This document shows, piece by piece, positions 56,273 to 63,988 of a stretch of DNA of 64,000 nucleotides. A program made the translations under genes and the position numbers. This stretch comes from Bradyrhizobium sp. 4 (GTDB lineage: Bacteria; Pseudomonadota; Alphaproteobacteria; Rhizobiales; Xanthobacteraceae), in NCBI RefSeq assembly GCF_023100905.1, contig NZ_CP064686.1, positions 7,590,001 through 7,654,000 on the forward strand, in the 5' to 3' direction. Each line of letters opens with the position of its first letter. Position 1 is the stretch's first letter. The notes beneath the pieces are model-generated. The model searched no databases. It saw only the letters and a program-made list of their open reading frames with translations, and was not told where the DNA came from.

Positions 56273-57151
56273 ATGGCCCGGCTCGTCGTCCTTGCGGCTG
56301 TCGTGTGGTGCTTTTCGACATCTGCTTGGGCGCAGACTAAATCGGGACCACCAGAGACGGAGACGGCAAGACCAGCCGTCAAGCAAGCCAACGGCAAGAC
56401 AACCACGCGGACGGCCAAGCCTGCTTCCGTGGTCGGCGGCCCCTGCGACTTCGGGGTCGTCGTCACCACCGGCGACGAGTTCACCGTGTTGACGACCGGC
56501 CTGACCGTATTTCAGAACAAGAAGACGGTCGTCCCGATCCCGGGCTGGGGACTCAATGATCTGATCTTCGCGCGGACTCGCGCCGCGATCCCTGCCGGCG
56601 TATCCGTTCTGAGAATCCCCTACAACCCGGCGAAATTTCCTCGCCGCGATGAGTCCAAGGACACATTGAAGGACAGGTTGTTCCGCGATCTCAATGCGGA
56701 GCTGGCCCAATACATGCGCGAGGTCGTGAAAGGAACGAATTGCCGGCACTACATCCAGATCCTCAATTCAATCAGCCCTTTCGGGTCATCCAACTATACG
56801 GTCCGCGGCTTCGGCATCCTCAACCATGATGTGGTGCTCGGGCGACGCATCTATCTCTACGCCCTGGCGTTTGTCCGCACCTTCGATGGGCGCGACTTTT
56901 CTGTTGTCAGACAGAGTTCTGCGCTGATCAACACGCATCATTCCCTTACGGTGCAGAGGCTTCTGGGCGTGCAAATCGGCGGCCCCTATCGCGAACTACC
57001 CGCAGAATCGTTTCCGACCCGCCCTGAAGATGCCGCCGACAATGCCGCACTGCGCGACGGCGTGCGCGCCATGCTGGCGGAAAGCCTCGACAAGACGCTG
57101 CCGCTCTTGCTCGGCTTTCAACGAGCGACACGCAACAGCGACGCGCGCTGA
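56273..57151 (+). CDS. Secreted protein of unknown function, tandem paralog B
   Basis: 292 aa from the ATG at 56273. Signal peptide MARLVVLAAVVWCFSTSAWAQ, a short polar linker, then the same domain as the upstream neighbour: GPCDFGVVVTTGDEFTV, GLTVFQN, WGLNDLIFARTRAAIP, GTNCRHYIQ, GRRIYLYALAFVRTFDGRDF and a final ALRDGVRAMLAESLDKTLP. The two proteins share perhaps a quarter to a third of residues by eye, so the duplication is old. Spacing of 72 bases suggests one transcript. Function unknown. Confidence 0.7.
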   Translation: MARLVVLAAVVWCFSTSAWAQTKSGPPETETARPAVKQANGKTTTRTAKPASVVGGPCDFGVVVTTGDEFTVLTTGLTVFQNKKTVVPIPGWGLNDLIFARTRAAIPAGVSVLRIPYNPAKFPRRDESKDTLKDRLFRDLNAELAQYMREVVKGTNCRHYIQILNSISPFGSSNYTVRGFGILNHDVVLGRRIYLYALAFVRTFDGRDFSVVRQSSALINTHHSLTVQRLLGVQIGGPYRELPAESFPTRPEDAADNAALRDGVRAMLAESLDKTLPLLLGFQRATRNSDAR

Positions 57152-57199
57152 TCGACACGTCGCTCGCGGCAAAAGTTCGTGGCCCAATTTTAAGAAATC

Positions 57200-57236
57200 G
57201 TGGGCACGTCGCTTGCGCGCCTTTGCCCACTCTACG
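57200..57236. repeat. GTGGGCA-type palindromic repeat, copy 2
   Basis: GTGGGCA at 57200-57206 and TGCCCAC at 57224-57230 flank CGTCGCTTGCGCGCCTT, followed by TCTACG. Related to the element at 26747-26829, inverted. It lies between convergent genes and may act as their 3' structure. Confidence 0.6.
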
Positions 57237-57240
57237 AGAG

Positions 57241-58041
57241 CTAATCCTGCGCCTTCAAATCGTCCGGCCGCGGCATCAGGACGGTGTTGTAGCCGGAATC
57301 GACATAGTGGATCTCGCCGGTCACGCCGCCGGAGAGATCCGACAGCAGATACAGCGCCGAGCCGCCGAGCTCGTCGAGCGTGACGCCGCGGCGAAGCGGG
57401 GAATGCTTCTGCATGTAGGCGAACATCGCGCGCGCCTCGCCGATGCCGGAGCCGGCGAGCGTGCGGATGGGGCCGGCGGAGATCGCGTTGACGCGGATGC
57501 CGCGCGGTCCGAAGTCCGAGGCGAGATAGCGCACCGAGGCTTCCAGTGCCGCCTTGGCCACGCCCATCACGTTGTAGTTCGGCATGGCGCGTTCCGAGGC
57601 GCCGAAGGTCAGCGTGATCATGCTGCCGCCCTGCGTCATCAGCTCGGCGGCGCGTTTTGCCACTTCCGTGAAGGAGAAGCAGGAGATCACCATGGTGCGC
57701 GAAAAATTCTCGCGGCTGGTGTCGGCGTAACGGCCCTTGAGCTCGTTCTTGTCGGCGAAGCCGATCGCGTGGATCACGAAATCCAGCCGGCCCCACTTTT
57801 CGCGCAAGGCCGTGAATGTAGCGTCGACGCTCGCGATGTCCTCGACGTCGCAGGGCAGCACCATGTCGACGCCAAGCTGCTCCGCCAGCGGCTTGACGCG
57901 CTTGCCCAGGGCCTCGCCCTGGAAGGTGAAGGCAAGCTCGGCGCCATGGGCATGCAGCGTCTTCGCCATGCCCCAGGCGATCGAATGATCATTGGCGATG
58001 CCCATGATCAGACCGCGCTTGCCCTTCATCAATTCCGGCAT
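57241..58041 (-). CDS. fabI: Enoyl-[acyl-carrier-protein] reductase (NADH) FabI
   Basis: 266 aa short-chain dehydrogenase fold enzyme for the last step of each fatty-acid elongation round. NAD motif GLIMGIANDHSIAWG near residue 10; active-site Tyr156 and Lys163 in PNYNVMGVAK, exactly the FabI numbering; AISAGPIRTLA loop follows. Downstream of fabB on the same strand with a repeat between. It is the triclosan-target type rather than FabV or FabL. Confidence 0.95.
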   Translation of the reverse strand: MPELMKGKRGLIMGIANDHSIAWGMAKTLHAHGAELAFTFQGEALGKRVKPLAEQLGVDMVLPCDVEDIASVDATFTALREKWGRLDFVIHAIGFADKNELKGRYADTSRENFSRTMVISCFSFTEVAKRAAELMTQGGSMITLTFGASERAMPNYNVMGVAKAALEASVRYLASDFGPRGIRVNAISAGPIRTLAGSGIGEARAMFAYMQKHSPLRRGVTLDELGGSALYLLSDLSGGVTGEIHYVDSGYNTVLMPRPDDLKAQD

Positions 58042-58063
58042 CGTTTCGATCGCTTTCCGCTTT

Positions 58064-58162
58064 CGTCATGCCCGGGCTTGTCCCGGGCATCCACGCCCTT
58101 CGAAGCCGGTGGCCAAGACGTGAGCCAAGACGTGGATGGCCGGGACAAGCCCGGCCATGACG
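58064..58162. repeat. Intergenic palindromic repeat, CGTCATGCCCGGGC family, copy 2
   Basis: CGTCATGCCCGGGCTTGTCC at the left and GGACAAGCCCGGCCATGACG at the right, with inner CATCCACGCC and ACGTGGATG. Very like the element at 1800-1924. It separates fabB and fabI inside an otherwise co-directional cluster. Confidence 0.85.
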
Positions 58163-58191
58163 AGAAAATTACCAGCGCGCCCGCAAGGACC

Positions 58192-59415
58192 TCACGCATC
58201 CAGCCGGCTGAACACCAGCGTGGCGTTGGTGCCGCCGAAGCCGAAGGAGTTCGACAGCACGGTGCCGATCTTGACGTTGTCGATGCGCTTGCGCACGATC
58301 GGCATGTCGGCGAACACGGGGTCAAGCTCCTGGATGTGGGCGCTCTCGCAGATGAAGCCATTGTTCATCATCAGCAGCGAATAGATCGCTTCCTGCACGC
58401 CGGTTGCGCCCAGGGAGTGCCCGGTCAGCGCCTTGGTCGCCGAGATCGGCGGGCACTTCTCGCCACTTCCGAACACCCTGCGGAGCGCGTCGATCTCCGG
58501 CGGATCGCCGGCCGGCGTCGATGTCGCGTGCGGATTGATGTAGTCGACCTTGGTCTTCACGGTCGACATCGCCATGCGCATGCAGCGCTCGGCGCCCTCG
58601 CCTGATGGTGCGACCATGTCGTAGCCGTCGGACGTCGCGCCATAGCCGACGATCTCGCCGTAAATGCGCGCGCCACGTGCCTTGGCATGCTCGAGCTCTT
58701 CAAGCACCAGCACGCCGGCGCCGCCGGCAATCACGAACCCGTCGCGGTTGACGTCGTAGGGACGCGAGGCCGTGGCGGGCGTGTCGTTGTACTTCGAAGA
58801 CATCGCGCCCATGGCGTCGAACAGCACCGACAGCGACCAGTCCAGCTCCTCGCAGCCGCCGGCGAAGATGACGTCCTGCTTGCCGATCTGGATCGTCTCA
58901 TAGGCGTTGCCGACGCAATGGTTCGACGTGGCGCAGGCCGACGAGATCGAATAGTTCACGCCCTTGATCTTGAACCAGGTCGCAAGCGTCGCGGAGGCCG
59001 TGGAGGACATCGCCTTCGGCACTGCAAACGGCCCGACGCGCTTCGGTCCCTTGGTGCGGGTGATGTCGGCGGCCTCGACGATGGTGCGCGCCGACGGGCC
59101 GCCGGAGCCCATGATGATGCCGGTGCGAATGTTGGAGATGTCGTCAGGCGATAGCCCGGAATCCTGGATCGCCTGTTCCATCGCGACGTGATTCCACGCC
59201 GCACCCTGACCGAGGAAACGCATGGCACGGCGGTCGACCACCGTCGAAGGATCGAGCGTCGGCGCACCCTGCACCTGCGAACGGAAGCCGAGCTCGGCAT
59301 ATTTCTCAGCCCGCGAAATGCCCGACTTCGCCTCGTGAAGGCTCGCAAGCACTTCCTGGGTGTTGTTTCCGATGGAGGAGACAATGCCCATCCCGGTGAC
59401 CACAACCCGCCTCAT
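58192..59415 (-). CDS. fabB: 3-oxoacyl-[acyl-carrier-protein] synthase I FabB
   Basis: 407 aa condensing enzyme that elongates unsaturated acyl chains. Thiolase fold with active-site Cys161 in ISSACATSNHC and two His in NPHATSTPAGD and ALTGHSLGATG. N-terminus MRRVVVTGMGIVSSIG is typical. It pairs with fabA immediately upstream (39 bases), the classical anaerobic unsaturated fatty-acid unit. Confidence 0.95.
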   Translation of the reverse strand: MRRVVVTGMGIVSSIGNNTQEVLASLHEAKSGISRAEKYAELGFRSQVQGAPTLDPSTVVDRRAMRFLGQGAAWNHVAMEQAIQDSGLSPDDISNIRTGIIMGSGGPSARTIVEAADITRTKGPKRVGPFAVPKAMSSTASATLATWFKIKGVNYSISSACATSNHCVGNAYETIQIGKQDVIFAGGCEELDWSLSVLFDAMGAMSSKYNDTPATASRPYDVNRDGFVIAGGAGVLVLEELEHAKARGARIYGEIVGYGATSDGYDMVAPSGEGAERCMRMAMSTVKTKVDYINPHATSTPAGDPPEIDALRRVFGSGEKCPPISATKALTGHSLGATGVQEAIYSLLMMNNGFICESAHIQELDPVFADMPIVRKRIDNVKIGTVLSNSFGFGGTNATLVFSRLDA

Positions 59416-59454
59416 GACAGCCTCGCCTCAATCGTTGTCTTCGTGGTGATGCGC

Positions 59455-59976
59455 TCAGCCCAAGCTCGTGCCCTGCTTGAACAGGCCGACCTTCAAATCC
59501 TTCGCGCGATAGATAATCTGGTCATCGACCGAAAGCCATCCGTCGGCGATACCGAGCACCAGCTTTGAACGCATCACGCGCTTGATATCGATGTTGTACA
59601 CAACCTTGCGGGCCTCCGGCAGCACCTGGCCGCTGAACTTCAGCTCGTTCAGGCCAAGCGCGCGACCGCGACCTTCACCGCCGCTCCAGCCCAGATAAAA
59701 GCCGACCATTTGCCACAGCGCATCGAGCCCGAGGCAGCCGGGCATCACCGGATCGTTCTTGAAGTGGCAGCCGAAGAACCAGAGGTCGGGCTTCACATCG
59801 AGCTCGGCGCGCACCACCCCCTTGCCGAATTCACCGCCGGTCTCGCTGATGTCCGTAATGCGGTCGAACATGAGCATCGGCGGCAATGGCAATTGCGCAT
59901 TGCCAGGGCCGAACATCTCGCCGCGAGCACACGCCAGCAGATCTTCATATTCGTAACCGTTGCGCCTGTTCAGCAT
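59455..59976 (-). CDS. fabA: 3-hydroxydecanoyl-[acyl-carrier-protein] dehydratase/isomerase FabA
   Basis: 173 aa from the ATG at 59976; a frame open to 60036 adds a poorly supported extension. Hot-dog fold with catalytic His71 in FFGCHFKNDPVMPG and Asp85 in LGLDALWQ. It dehydrates 3-hydroxyacyl-ACP and isomerises trans-2 to cis-3-decenoyl-ACP, opening the unsaturated branch. Divergent from irr across about 350 bases, an order that recurs in Rhizobiales. Confidence 0.95.
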   Translation of the reverse strand: MLNRRNGYEYEDLLACARGEMFGPGNAQLPLPPMLMFDRITDISETGGEFGKGVVRAELDVKPDLWFFGCHFKNDPVMPGCLGLDALWQMVGFYLGWSGGEGRGRALGLNELKFSGQVLPEARKVVYNIDIKRVMRSKLVLGIADGWLSVDDQIIYRAKDLKVGLFKQGTSLG

Positions 59977-60048
59977 GCGGAAGCCTTTGTGTTCTAACCC
60001 CGACTGAGCGGCGTTTCCGGCGAAAATGGGCCCCATCCTATTCGAAAA

Positions 60049-60062
60049 GCAACATCTGTTGC
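60049..60062. promoter_or_regulatory. Perfect palindrome upstream of fabA
   Basis: GCAACA-TC-TGTTGC, a 14-base perfect palindrome 73-86 bases before the fabA start. A TAGGAT-like -10 for fabA lies 17 bases closer to the gene, so the palindrome would overlap the -35 region. Candidate operator; the binding protein is unknown. Confidence 0.45.
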
Positions 60063-60235
60063 CATTGTCAGACGAGAATACCGAAGGACCCCGGATGGAT
60101 AGCGAGCGGCTTCAATGCCGGGTCGCGCCAAAATCGGTTAAGCGGAACCGCGGGCTCTCTAACACAGGCCATTTCGGGTAGCAAAGCGCTCTCATGAAGG
60201 TAAAATGACGGGCCGCCACGCCGGTTCCTTGCCTG

Positions 60236-60291
60236 ATTAGAACCACTCTAGTTGCGAGAAACTTGCATCTGCATCTATCTCTCCATATATG
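60236..60291 (+). promoter_or_regulatory. irr promoter with Fur-type hexamers and an ICE-like element
   Basis: Promoter TTGCAT (60263-60268), 17 bases, TATATG (60286-60291). Over the -35 lie three hexamers: TGCGAG (60253-60258), TGCATC (60264-60269) and TGCATC (60270-60275), like the direct repeats reported as the Fur site of B. japonicum irr. Just upstream ATTAGAA-CCA-CTCTAGT (60236-60252) resembles the Irr-bound iron control element, with mismatches. The rest of the 354-base fabA-irr gap shows no gene. Confidence 0.65.
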
Positions 60292-60330
60292 TTGGAGAAC
60301 GACAGTGTTCACGCGTGCCCGAAGCTGGAA

Positions 60331-60822
60331 ATGAACGAAAATAACGCGCCCCATCGCGACGACGAGGCCCATGCGGCGGCTCTTATGTCCGGCCGCCAGC
60401 CGGCTTTGACCGGTTGCCCGTGGCACGACGTCAACGAAATGCTCCAGTCCGCGGGGCTTCGCCCGACGCGCCAGCGCATGGCGCTCGGCTGGCTCCTGTT
60501 CGGCAAGGGTGCACGTCACCTCACGGCTGAAATGCTCTACGAAGAAGCGACGCTGGCCAAGGTGCCGGTCTCGCTGGCGACCGTCTACAACACGCTGAAC
60601 CAGCTCACCGACGCCGGTCTGCTGCGTCAGGTCAGCGTCGACGGCACCAAGACCTATTTCGACACCAACGTCACGACCCACCATCACTACTATCTCGAGA
60701 ACAGCCACGAGCTGGTCGACATCGAGGATCCGCATCTGGCGCTGTCCAAGATGCCGGAGGTGCCCGCGGGTTACGAGATCGCCCGGATCGACATGGTCGT
60801 ACGGTTGCGCAAGAAGCGCTGA
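60331..60822 (+). CDS. irr: Iron response regulator Irr
   Basis: 163 aa from the ATG at 60331, downstream of the predicted transcription start near 60298; the in-frame ATG at 60289 would precede it. The start is also supported by numbering: Cys29-Pro30 (heme regulatory motif, in LTGCPWHDV) and His117-His119 (TTHHHYY) fall exactly as in B. japonicum Irr. Fur-family winged helix with GLRPTRQRMALGWLLF and VSLATVYNTLNQL. Irr represses or activates iron and heme genes and is degraded when heme binds. Confidence 0.96.
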   Translation: MNENNAPHRDDEAHAAALMSGRQPALTGCPWHDVNEMLQSAGLRPTRQRMALGWLLFGKGARHLTAEMLYEEATLAKVPVSLATVYNTLNQLTDAGLLRQVSVDGTKTYFDTNVTTHHHYYLENSHELVDIEDPHLALSKMPEVPAGYEIARIDMVVRLRKKR

Positions 60823-60848
60823 GATCTATCCTGAATTGCTGATTTGAT

Positions 60849-60935
60849 CGTCATGGCCGGGCCTGTCCCGGCCATCCACGTTACTCGGTCAGGCGTCAAA
60901 ATACGCGGATGCCCGGGACGAGCCCGGGCATGACG
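60849..60935. repeat. Intergenic palindromic repeat, CGTCATGGCCGGGC family, copy 3
   Basis: Left CGTCATGGCCGGGCCTGTCC and right GGGACGAGCCCGGGCATGACG, the same layout as copies at 1800 and 58064 but inverted (GGCC end first). It sits between the convergent irr and SH3-protein genes. Confidence 0.85.
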
Positions 60936-60965
60936 GTGGAGCAACAGCTCCGCTCCCGCCCAACG

Positions 60966-61496
60966 TCAGTTCACCTGCTCGTCCGAATAGACGCCCCAGA
61001 GACGTTCCTGCTGGATCCAGCCGTCAAAGCCGTTACCGCTGACGCGGCACCAGTTTGCGCTGCACTTTTTCACCTGAGTGACGACACCGGCCTGGAGCCT
61101 GGCCGCAACCGCGCTGTCGGGATCGGCGCGATCGTAGATCGGCGCGAGCTCGTCCTTGTGCTTCATCGTGACGACCGCGGTGCGGCGGCCCGACAGCAGC
61201 GAGTGATAGACCCAGCCCTCGGCGCCCTCGGAATCGCGGACCCGGCGCCAGTTCTCGAACTCGGCGGTGATTTCGACCGGCAGGCCGGAGCGGGTGTAGA
61301 CCCAGGCGACGTCATTGTCCTTGGTCGGGCCGGCGCGGACGTTGACGTGATCCGATTTCAGGCTGACGTAGCGCGGCACCGGGAGGCCCGAGGCCGTCTG
61401 GGGTGTGCTGTCCTTTGCCGAATGCCCGGGACTGACCGAAGCGCTCAACCAAGTGCAAACGAGCGCCATCACCGAACAAAAACGCCCCAACGCCAT
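60966..61496 (-). CDS. Exported protein with bacterial SH3 domains
   Basis: 176 aa from the ATG at 61496. Signal peptide (MALGRFCSVMALVCTWLSASV), then two SH3-like units: SDHVNVRAGPTKDNDVAWVYTRSG with the NVRAGP hallmark, and a C-terminal one around LQAGVVTQVKKCSANWCRVS with FDGWIQQERLWGVY. Two Cys near the end could pair. Such proteins are periplasmic and often bind cell-wall peptides. It is convergent with irr. Confidence 0.85.
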   Translation of the reverse strand: MALGRFCSVMALVCTWLSASVSPGHSAKDSTPQTASGLPVPRYVSLKSDHVNVRAGPTKDNDVAWVYTRSGLPVEITAEFENWRRVRDSEGAEGWVYHSLLSGRRTAVVTMKHKDELAPIYDRADPDSAVAARLQAGVVTQVKKCSANWCRVSGNGFDGWIQQERLWGVYSDEQVN

Positions 61497-61499
61497 CAA

Positions 61500-61822
61500 C
61501 CCGTCTCCTGTCGAAGGTCCGGCCGAGCCGGGCCCTCACCCCAAAATTCCAAAACCAGGCCGCTGTCGCCCCTGACCCGCCCCACGCGGGTGTTCCCGAG
61601 CCCTTTGCCCGTGGTTCTTGTCTTGGCCCGGCCTTCTGCTAGAGAGGACGGACGTCTGAACAACCGGTTTGTCCCGATTTTCCGGCCGGAAATGTCGGGA
61701 GAGCTTGAAGGAAACGCCGGGGACGACACGGCAAAGGCAGTGTCGAACAACCGGGTTAATGAGGCCTCAACGGCCGGCCTTTGGCGACAGAGGCGGCTCG
61801 CAACGCCTCATGAGGGCAGGAC
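61500..61822. other. Divergent promoter region between the SH3 protein and 2-hydroxyacid dehydrogenase genes
   Basis: About 320 bases with no credible gene. CTTGTC near 61617 and CTAGAG sixteen bases on are a weak promoter for the + strand. CCGGTTTGTC and TCGAACAACCGGGTT show no strong hairpin plus T-run. Confidence 0.35.
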
Positions 61823-62824
61823 ATGTCGGTGAAGAAAAAGCCCCTCGTCGTCGTGACGCGCAAACTTCCGGACTCGATCGAGACCCGGATGCGCGAGCTG
61901 TTCGACGCGCGGATCAACCTCGACGACGCGCCGATGTCGGCCGAGCAGATCGCGGAAGCCGCCCGTACCGCCGACGTACTGGTCCCGACCGTGACCGATC
62001 ACATCTCCGCCGATATCGTCAACCAGCCCGACTGCAGGTTGAAACTGATCGCGAATTTCGGCAACGGCGTCGACAACATCGATGTCGAGGCCGCGCATGC
62101 CCGCGGCATCACCGTCACCAACACGCCCAAAGTTTTGACCGAAGACACCGCCGACATGACCATGGCTCTGATCCTCGCCGTGCCCAGGCGGATGATCGAA
62201 GGCGCCTCGATCCTGACGGAGGGAAAACCCTGGCCGGGCTGGTCGCCGACCTGGATGCTTGGCCATCGCATCGGCGGAAAGCGCCTCGGCATCATCGGCA
62301 TGGGCCGCATCGGCCAGGCGGTCGCACGCCGCGCCCGCGCCTTCGGCTTGCAGATCCACTACCACAACCGCCGGCCGGTGGCGCCGAAGATCGCCGAAGA
62401 GCTGGGCGCGACCTATTGGGAAAGCCTCGACCAGATGCTGGCGCGGATGGACATCATCTCGGTGAACTGTCCGCACACGCCGGCGACCTACCATCTGCTG
62501 TCGGCGCGCCGGCTGAAGCTCATTCGCAAGGATGCCTACATCGTCAACACCGCGCGCGGCGGGGTCACCGACGAGGACACGCTGATCAAGCTGATCGAAG
62601 GCGGCGAGATCGGCGGCGCCGGCCTCGACGTGTACGAGCACGAGCCCGCGGTGAACCCGAAGCTGGTGCGGCTCGCCAAGGCCGGCAAGGTGACGTTGCT
62701 GCCACATATGGGCTCGGCCACGATCGAGGGCCGCGTCGAGATGGGCGAGAAGGTGATCATCAACATCCGCACCTTCCTCGACGCGCACAAGCCGCCGGAT
62801 CGCGTGCTGCCGAGCATGCTGTGA
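61823..62824 (+). CDS. D-isomer-specific 2-hydroxyacid dehydrogenase (glyoxylate/hydroxypyruvate reductase type)
   Basis: 333 aa. Rossmann motif GIIGMGRIGQAVARRARAFG near residue 155, catalytic Arg in NTARGGVTDE, Glu in DVYEHEPAV and His in LLPHMGSAT. The N-terminal KKKPLVVVTRKLPDSIETRM and overall form suit glyoxylate reductase of rhizobia, which reduces glyoxylate or hydroxypyruvate with NAD(P)H. Start ATG 61823 has AGGGCAGG upstream. Divergent from the SH3 protein and convergent with the LysR gene. Confidence 0.88.
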   Translation: MSVKKKPLVVVTRKLPDSIETRMRELFDARINLDDAPMSAEQIAEAARTADVLVPTVTDHISADIVNQPDCRLKLIANFGNGVDNIDVEAAHARGITVTNTPKVLTEDTADMTMALILAVPRRMIEGASILTEGKPWPGWSPTWMLGHRIGGKRLGIIGMGRIGQAVARRARAFGLQIHYHNRRPVAPKIAEELGATYWESLDQMLARMDIISVNCPHTPATYHLLSARRLKLIRKDAYIVNTARGGVTDEDTLIKLIEGGEIGGAGLDVYEHEPAVNPKLVRLAKAGKVTLLPHMGSATIEGRVEMGEKVIINIRTFLDAHKPPDRVLPSML

Positions 62825-62849
62825 GTTCAACTTACTGCGCGATAAGCTC

Positions 62850-62964
62850 TCCTGCCTCCTCCTGAGGAGACCGCGTAGCGATCGTCTCGAAGGATGGCCG
62901 CAGGCGAGATCCGGGCCTTCATGGTTCGAGACGCGCGTTCCGCGCTCCTCACCATGAGGGTCTG
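62850..62964. repeat. Intergenic repeat with CTCCTGAGGAG and CTCACCATGAGG pieces
   Basis: CTCCTGAGGAG, CGTCTCGAAGGATGG, then CTTCATGGTTCGAGACGCG and CTCCTCACCATGAGG: inner GTCTCGAA and TTCGAGAC are inverted copies. It fills the space between the dehydrogenase and the LysR gene. This wording is familiar from Bradyrhizobium genomes, from memory only. Confidence 0.65.
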
Positions 62965-63873
62965 CTACCCCCGGGCGTTGCGCTTGCGCCAGTCGGCAAC
63001 GAAATCGATGAAGGCCCGCAGTGCCGGCGGCGTCTGGCGCCGGCTTGGATAATACAGGAACGGGCCCGGAAACGGCTCGCACCAGTCTTCAAGCAGCCTG
63101 ACCAGCGCGCCCGACTTCAGGGCTTCGCCGACATATCCATCGAGCGTCGCCCAGACACCGGCGCCGTCGAGCGCAGCGCGCATGGAAAGGCCCATGTTGG
63201 TCGAGATCAGCTTTGCCGGCGGATCGACCTTCACCAGCTGACCGGCCTTCTCGAACTCCAGATCATGCATGACACCGCTGGAGTAGCGGGCGCGGATGCA
63301 ATCGTGGTCGAGCAGATCCTTCGGATGCTCAGGCTTGCCGCGGCGCGCGAGGTAATCGGGCGAAGCGACCACGACATAGCTCTGCGGGCCGCTGAGCGAG
63401 ATCGCCACCATGTCCTGCGCCAGATGCTCGCCATAGCGCACGCCGGCATCGAAGCCCGCGCTGACGATGTCGACGAACCCGCTCTCGGAGACGACGTCGA
63501 GGTCGACCTGGGGATAGGCCTTGAGGAACGGCCCGATCATCGGCGCCAGCACGAGATCGACCGCGGGCGGCGGTGCGTTGATGCGTAGCCGGCCCGAGGC
63601 CACCTCGCGCAGGCCGCGGACTTGATCGAGGGCGTCGCCGACATCGCGCAGCGCCGGCGCCACGCGCGACAGTAGCAGCTCGCCCGCCTCGGTCAGGGCG
63701 ACGCTGCGGGTGGTGCGGTTCATCAGGCGGACGCCGAGGCGCTCTTCGAGGTCCCGCAATCGTTGGCTAAGGCTCGACACCGACACGCGAATTTCGACCG
63801 CCGCGCGCCGGAAATTGCGGGTGCGGGCGACCGCCACGAAGACGTCGAGATCACGCAGGTCGGGCTCAGCCAT
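62965..63873 (-). CDS. LysR family transcriptional regulator
   Basis: 302 aa. N-terminal helix-turn-helix LDVFVAVARTRNFRRAAVEI and VSVSSLSQRLRDLEERLGVRL, then a substrate-binding domain starting GRLRINAPP near residue 93. It belongs to the CrgA/DsdC-like group that often controls a divergent dehydrogenase or esterase gene. Its start codon overlaps a palindrome (63873-63892) and the next gene begins divergently at 63989. Confidence 0.87.
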   Translation of the reverse strand: MAEPDLRDLDVFVAVARTRNFRRAAVEIRVSVSSLSQRLRDLEERLGVRLMNRTTRSVALTEAGELLLSRVAPALRDVGDALDQVRGLREVASGRLRINAPPPAVDLVLAPMIGPFLKAYPQVDLDVVSESGFVDIVSAGFDAGVRYGEHLAQDMVAISLSGPQSYVVVASPDYLARRGKPEHPKDLLDHDCIRARYSSGVMHDLEFEKAGQLVKVDPPAKLISTNMGLSMRAALDGAGVWATLDGYVGEALKSGALVRLLEDWCEPFPGPFLYYPSRRQTPPALRAFIDFVADWRKRNARG

Positions 63874-63892
63874 TGTTCGCTAATGTGAACAA
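63873..63892. promoter_or_regulatory. Palindromic LysR-type operator at the regulator start
   Basis: TTGTTC-GCTAATGT-GAACAA: perfect 6-base arms, 8-base spacer. It contains T-N11-A spaced bases as in LysR sites and includes the first base of the start codon of the LysR gene, so binding would block its own expression while facing the divergent gene. Confidence 0.55.
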
Positions 63893-63988
63893 GCCATTCT
63901 CGATTGTCCAGCTTATCGGCGCAATCGATCAGGCGCATATCAGGCCTCGTCACGCGGCGCAGTCAGCGCCTTTTCGAGGAGAGCCATC

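Noticed and set aside
57223..58605. 460-codon open frame opposite fabI and fabB
   Set aside because: It runs across two real genes and an intergenic repeat, so it cannot be a conserved protein.
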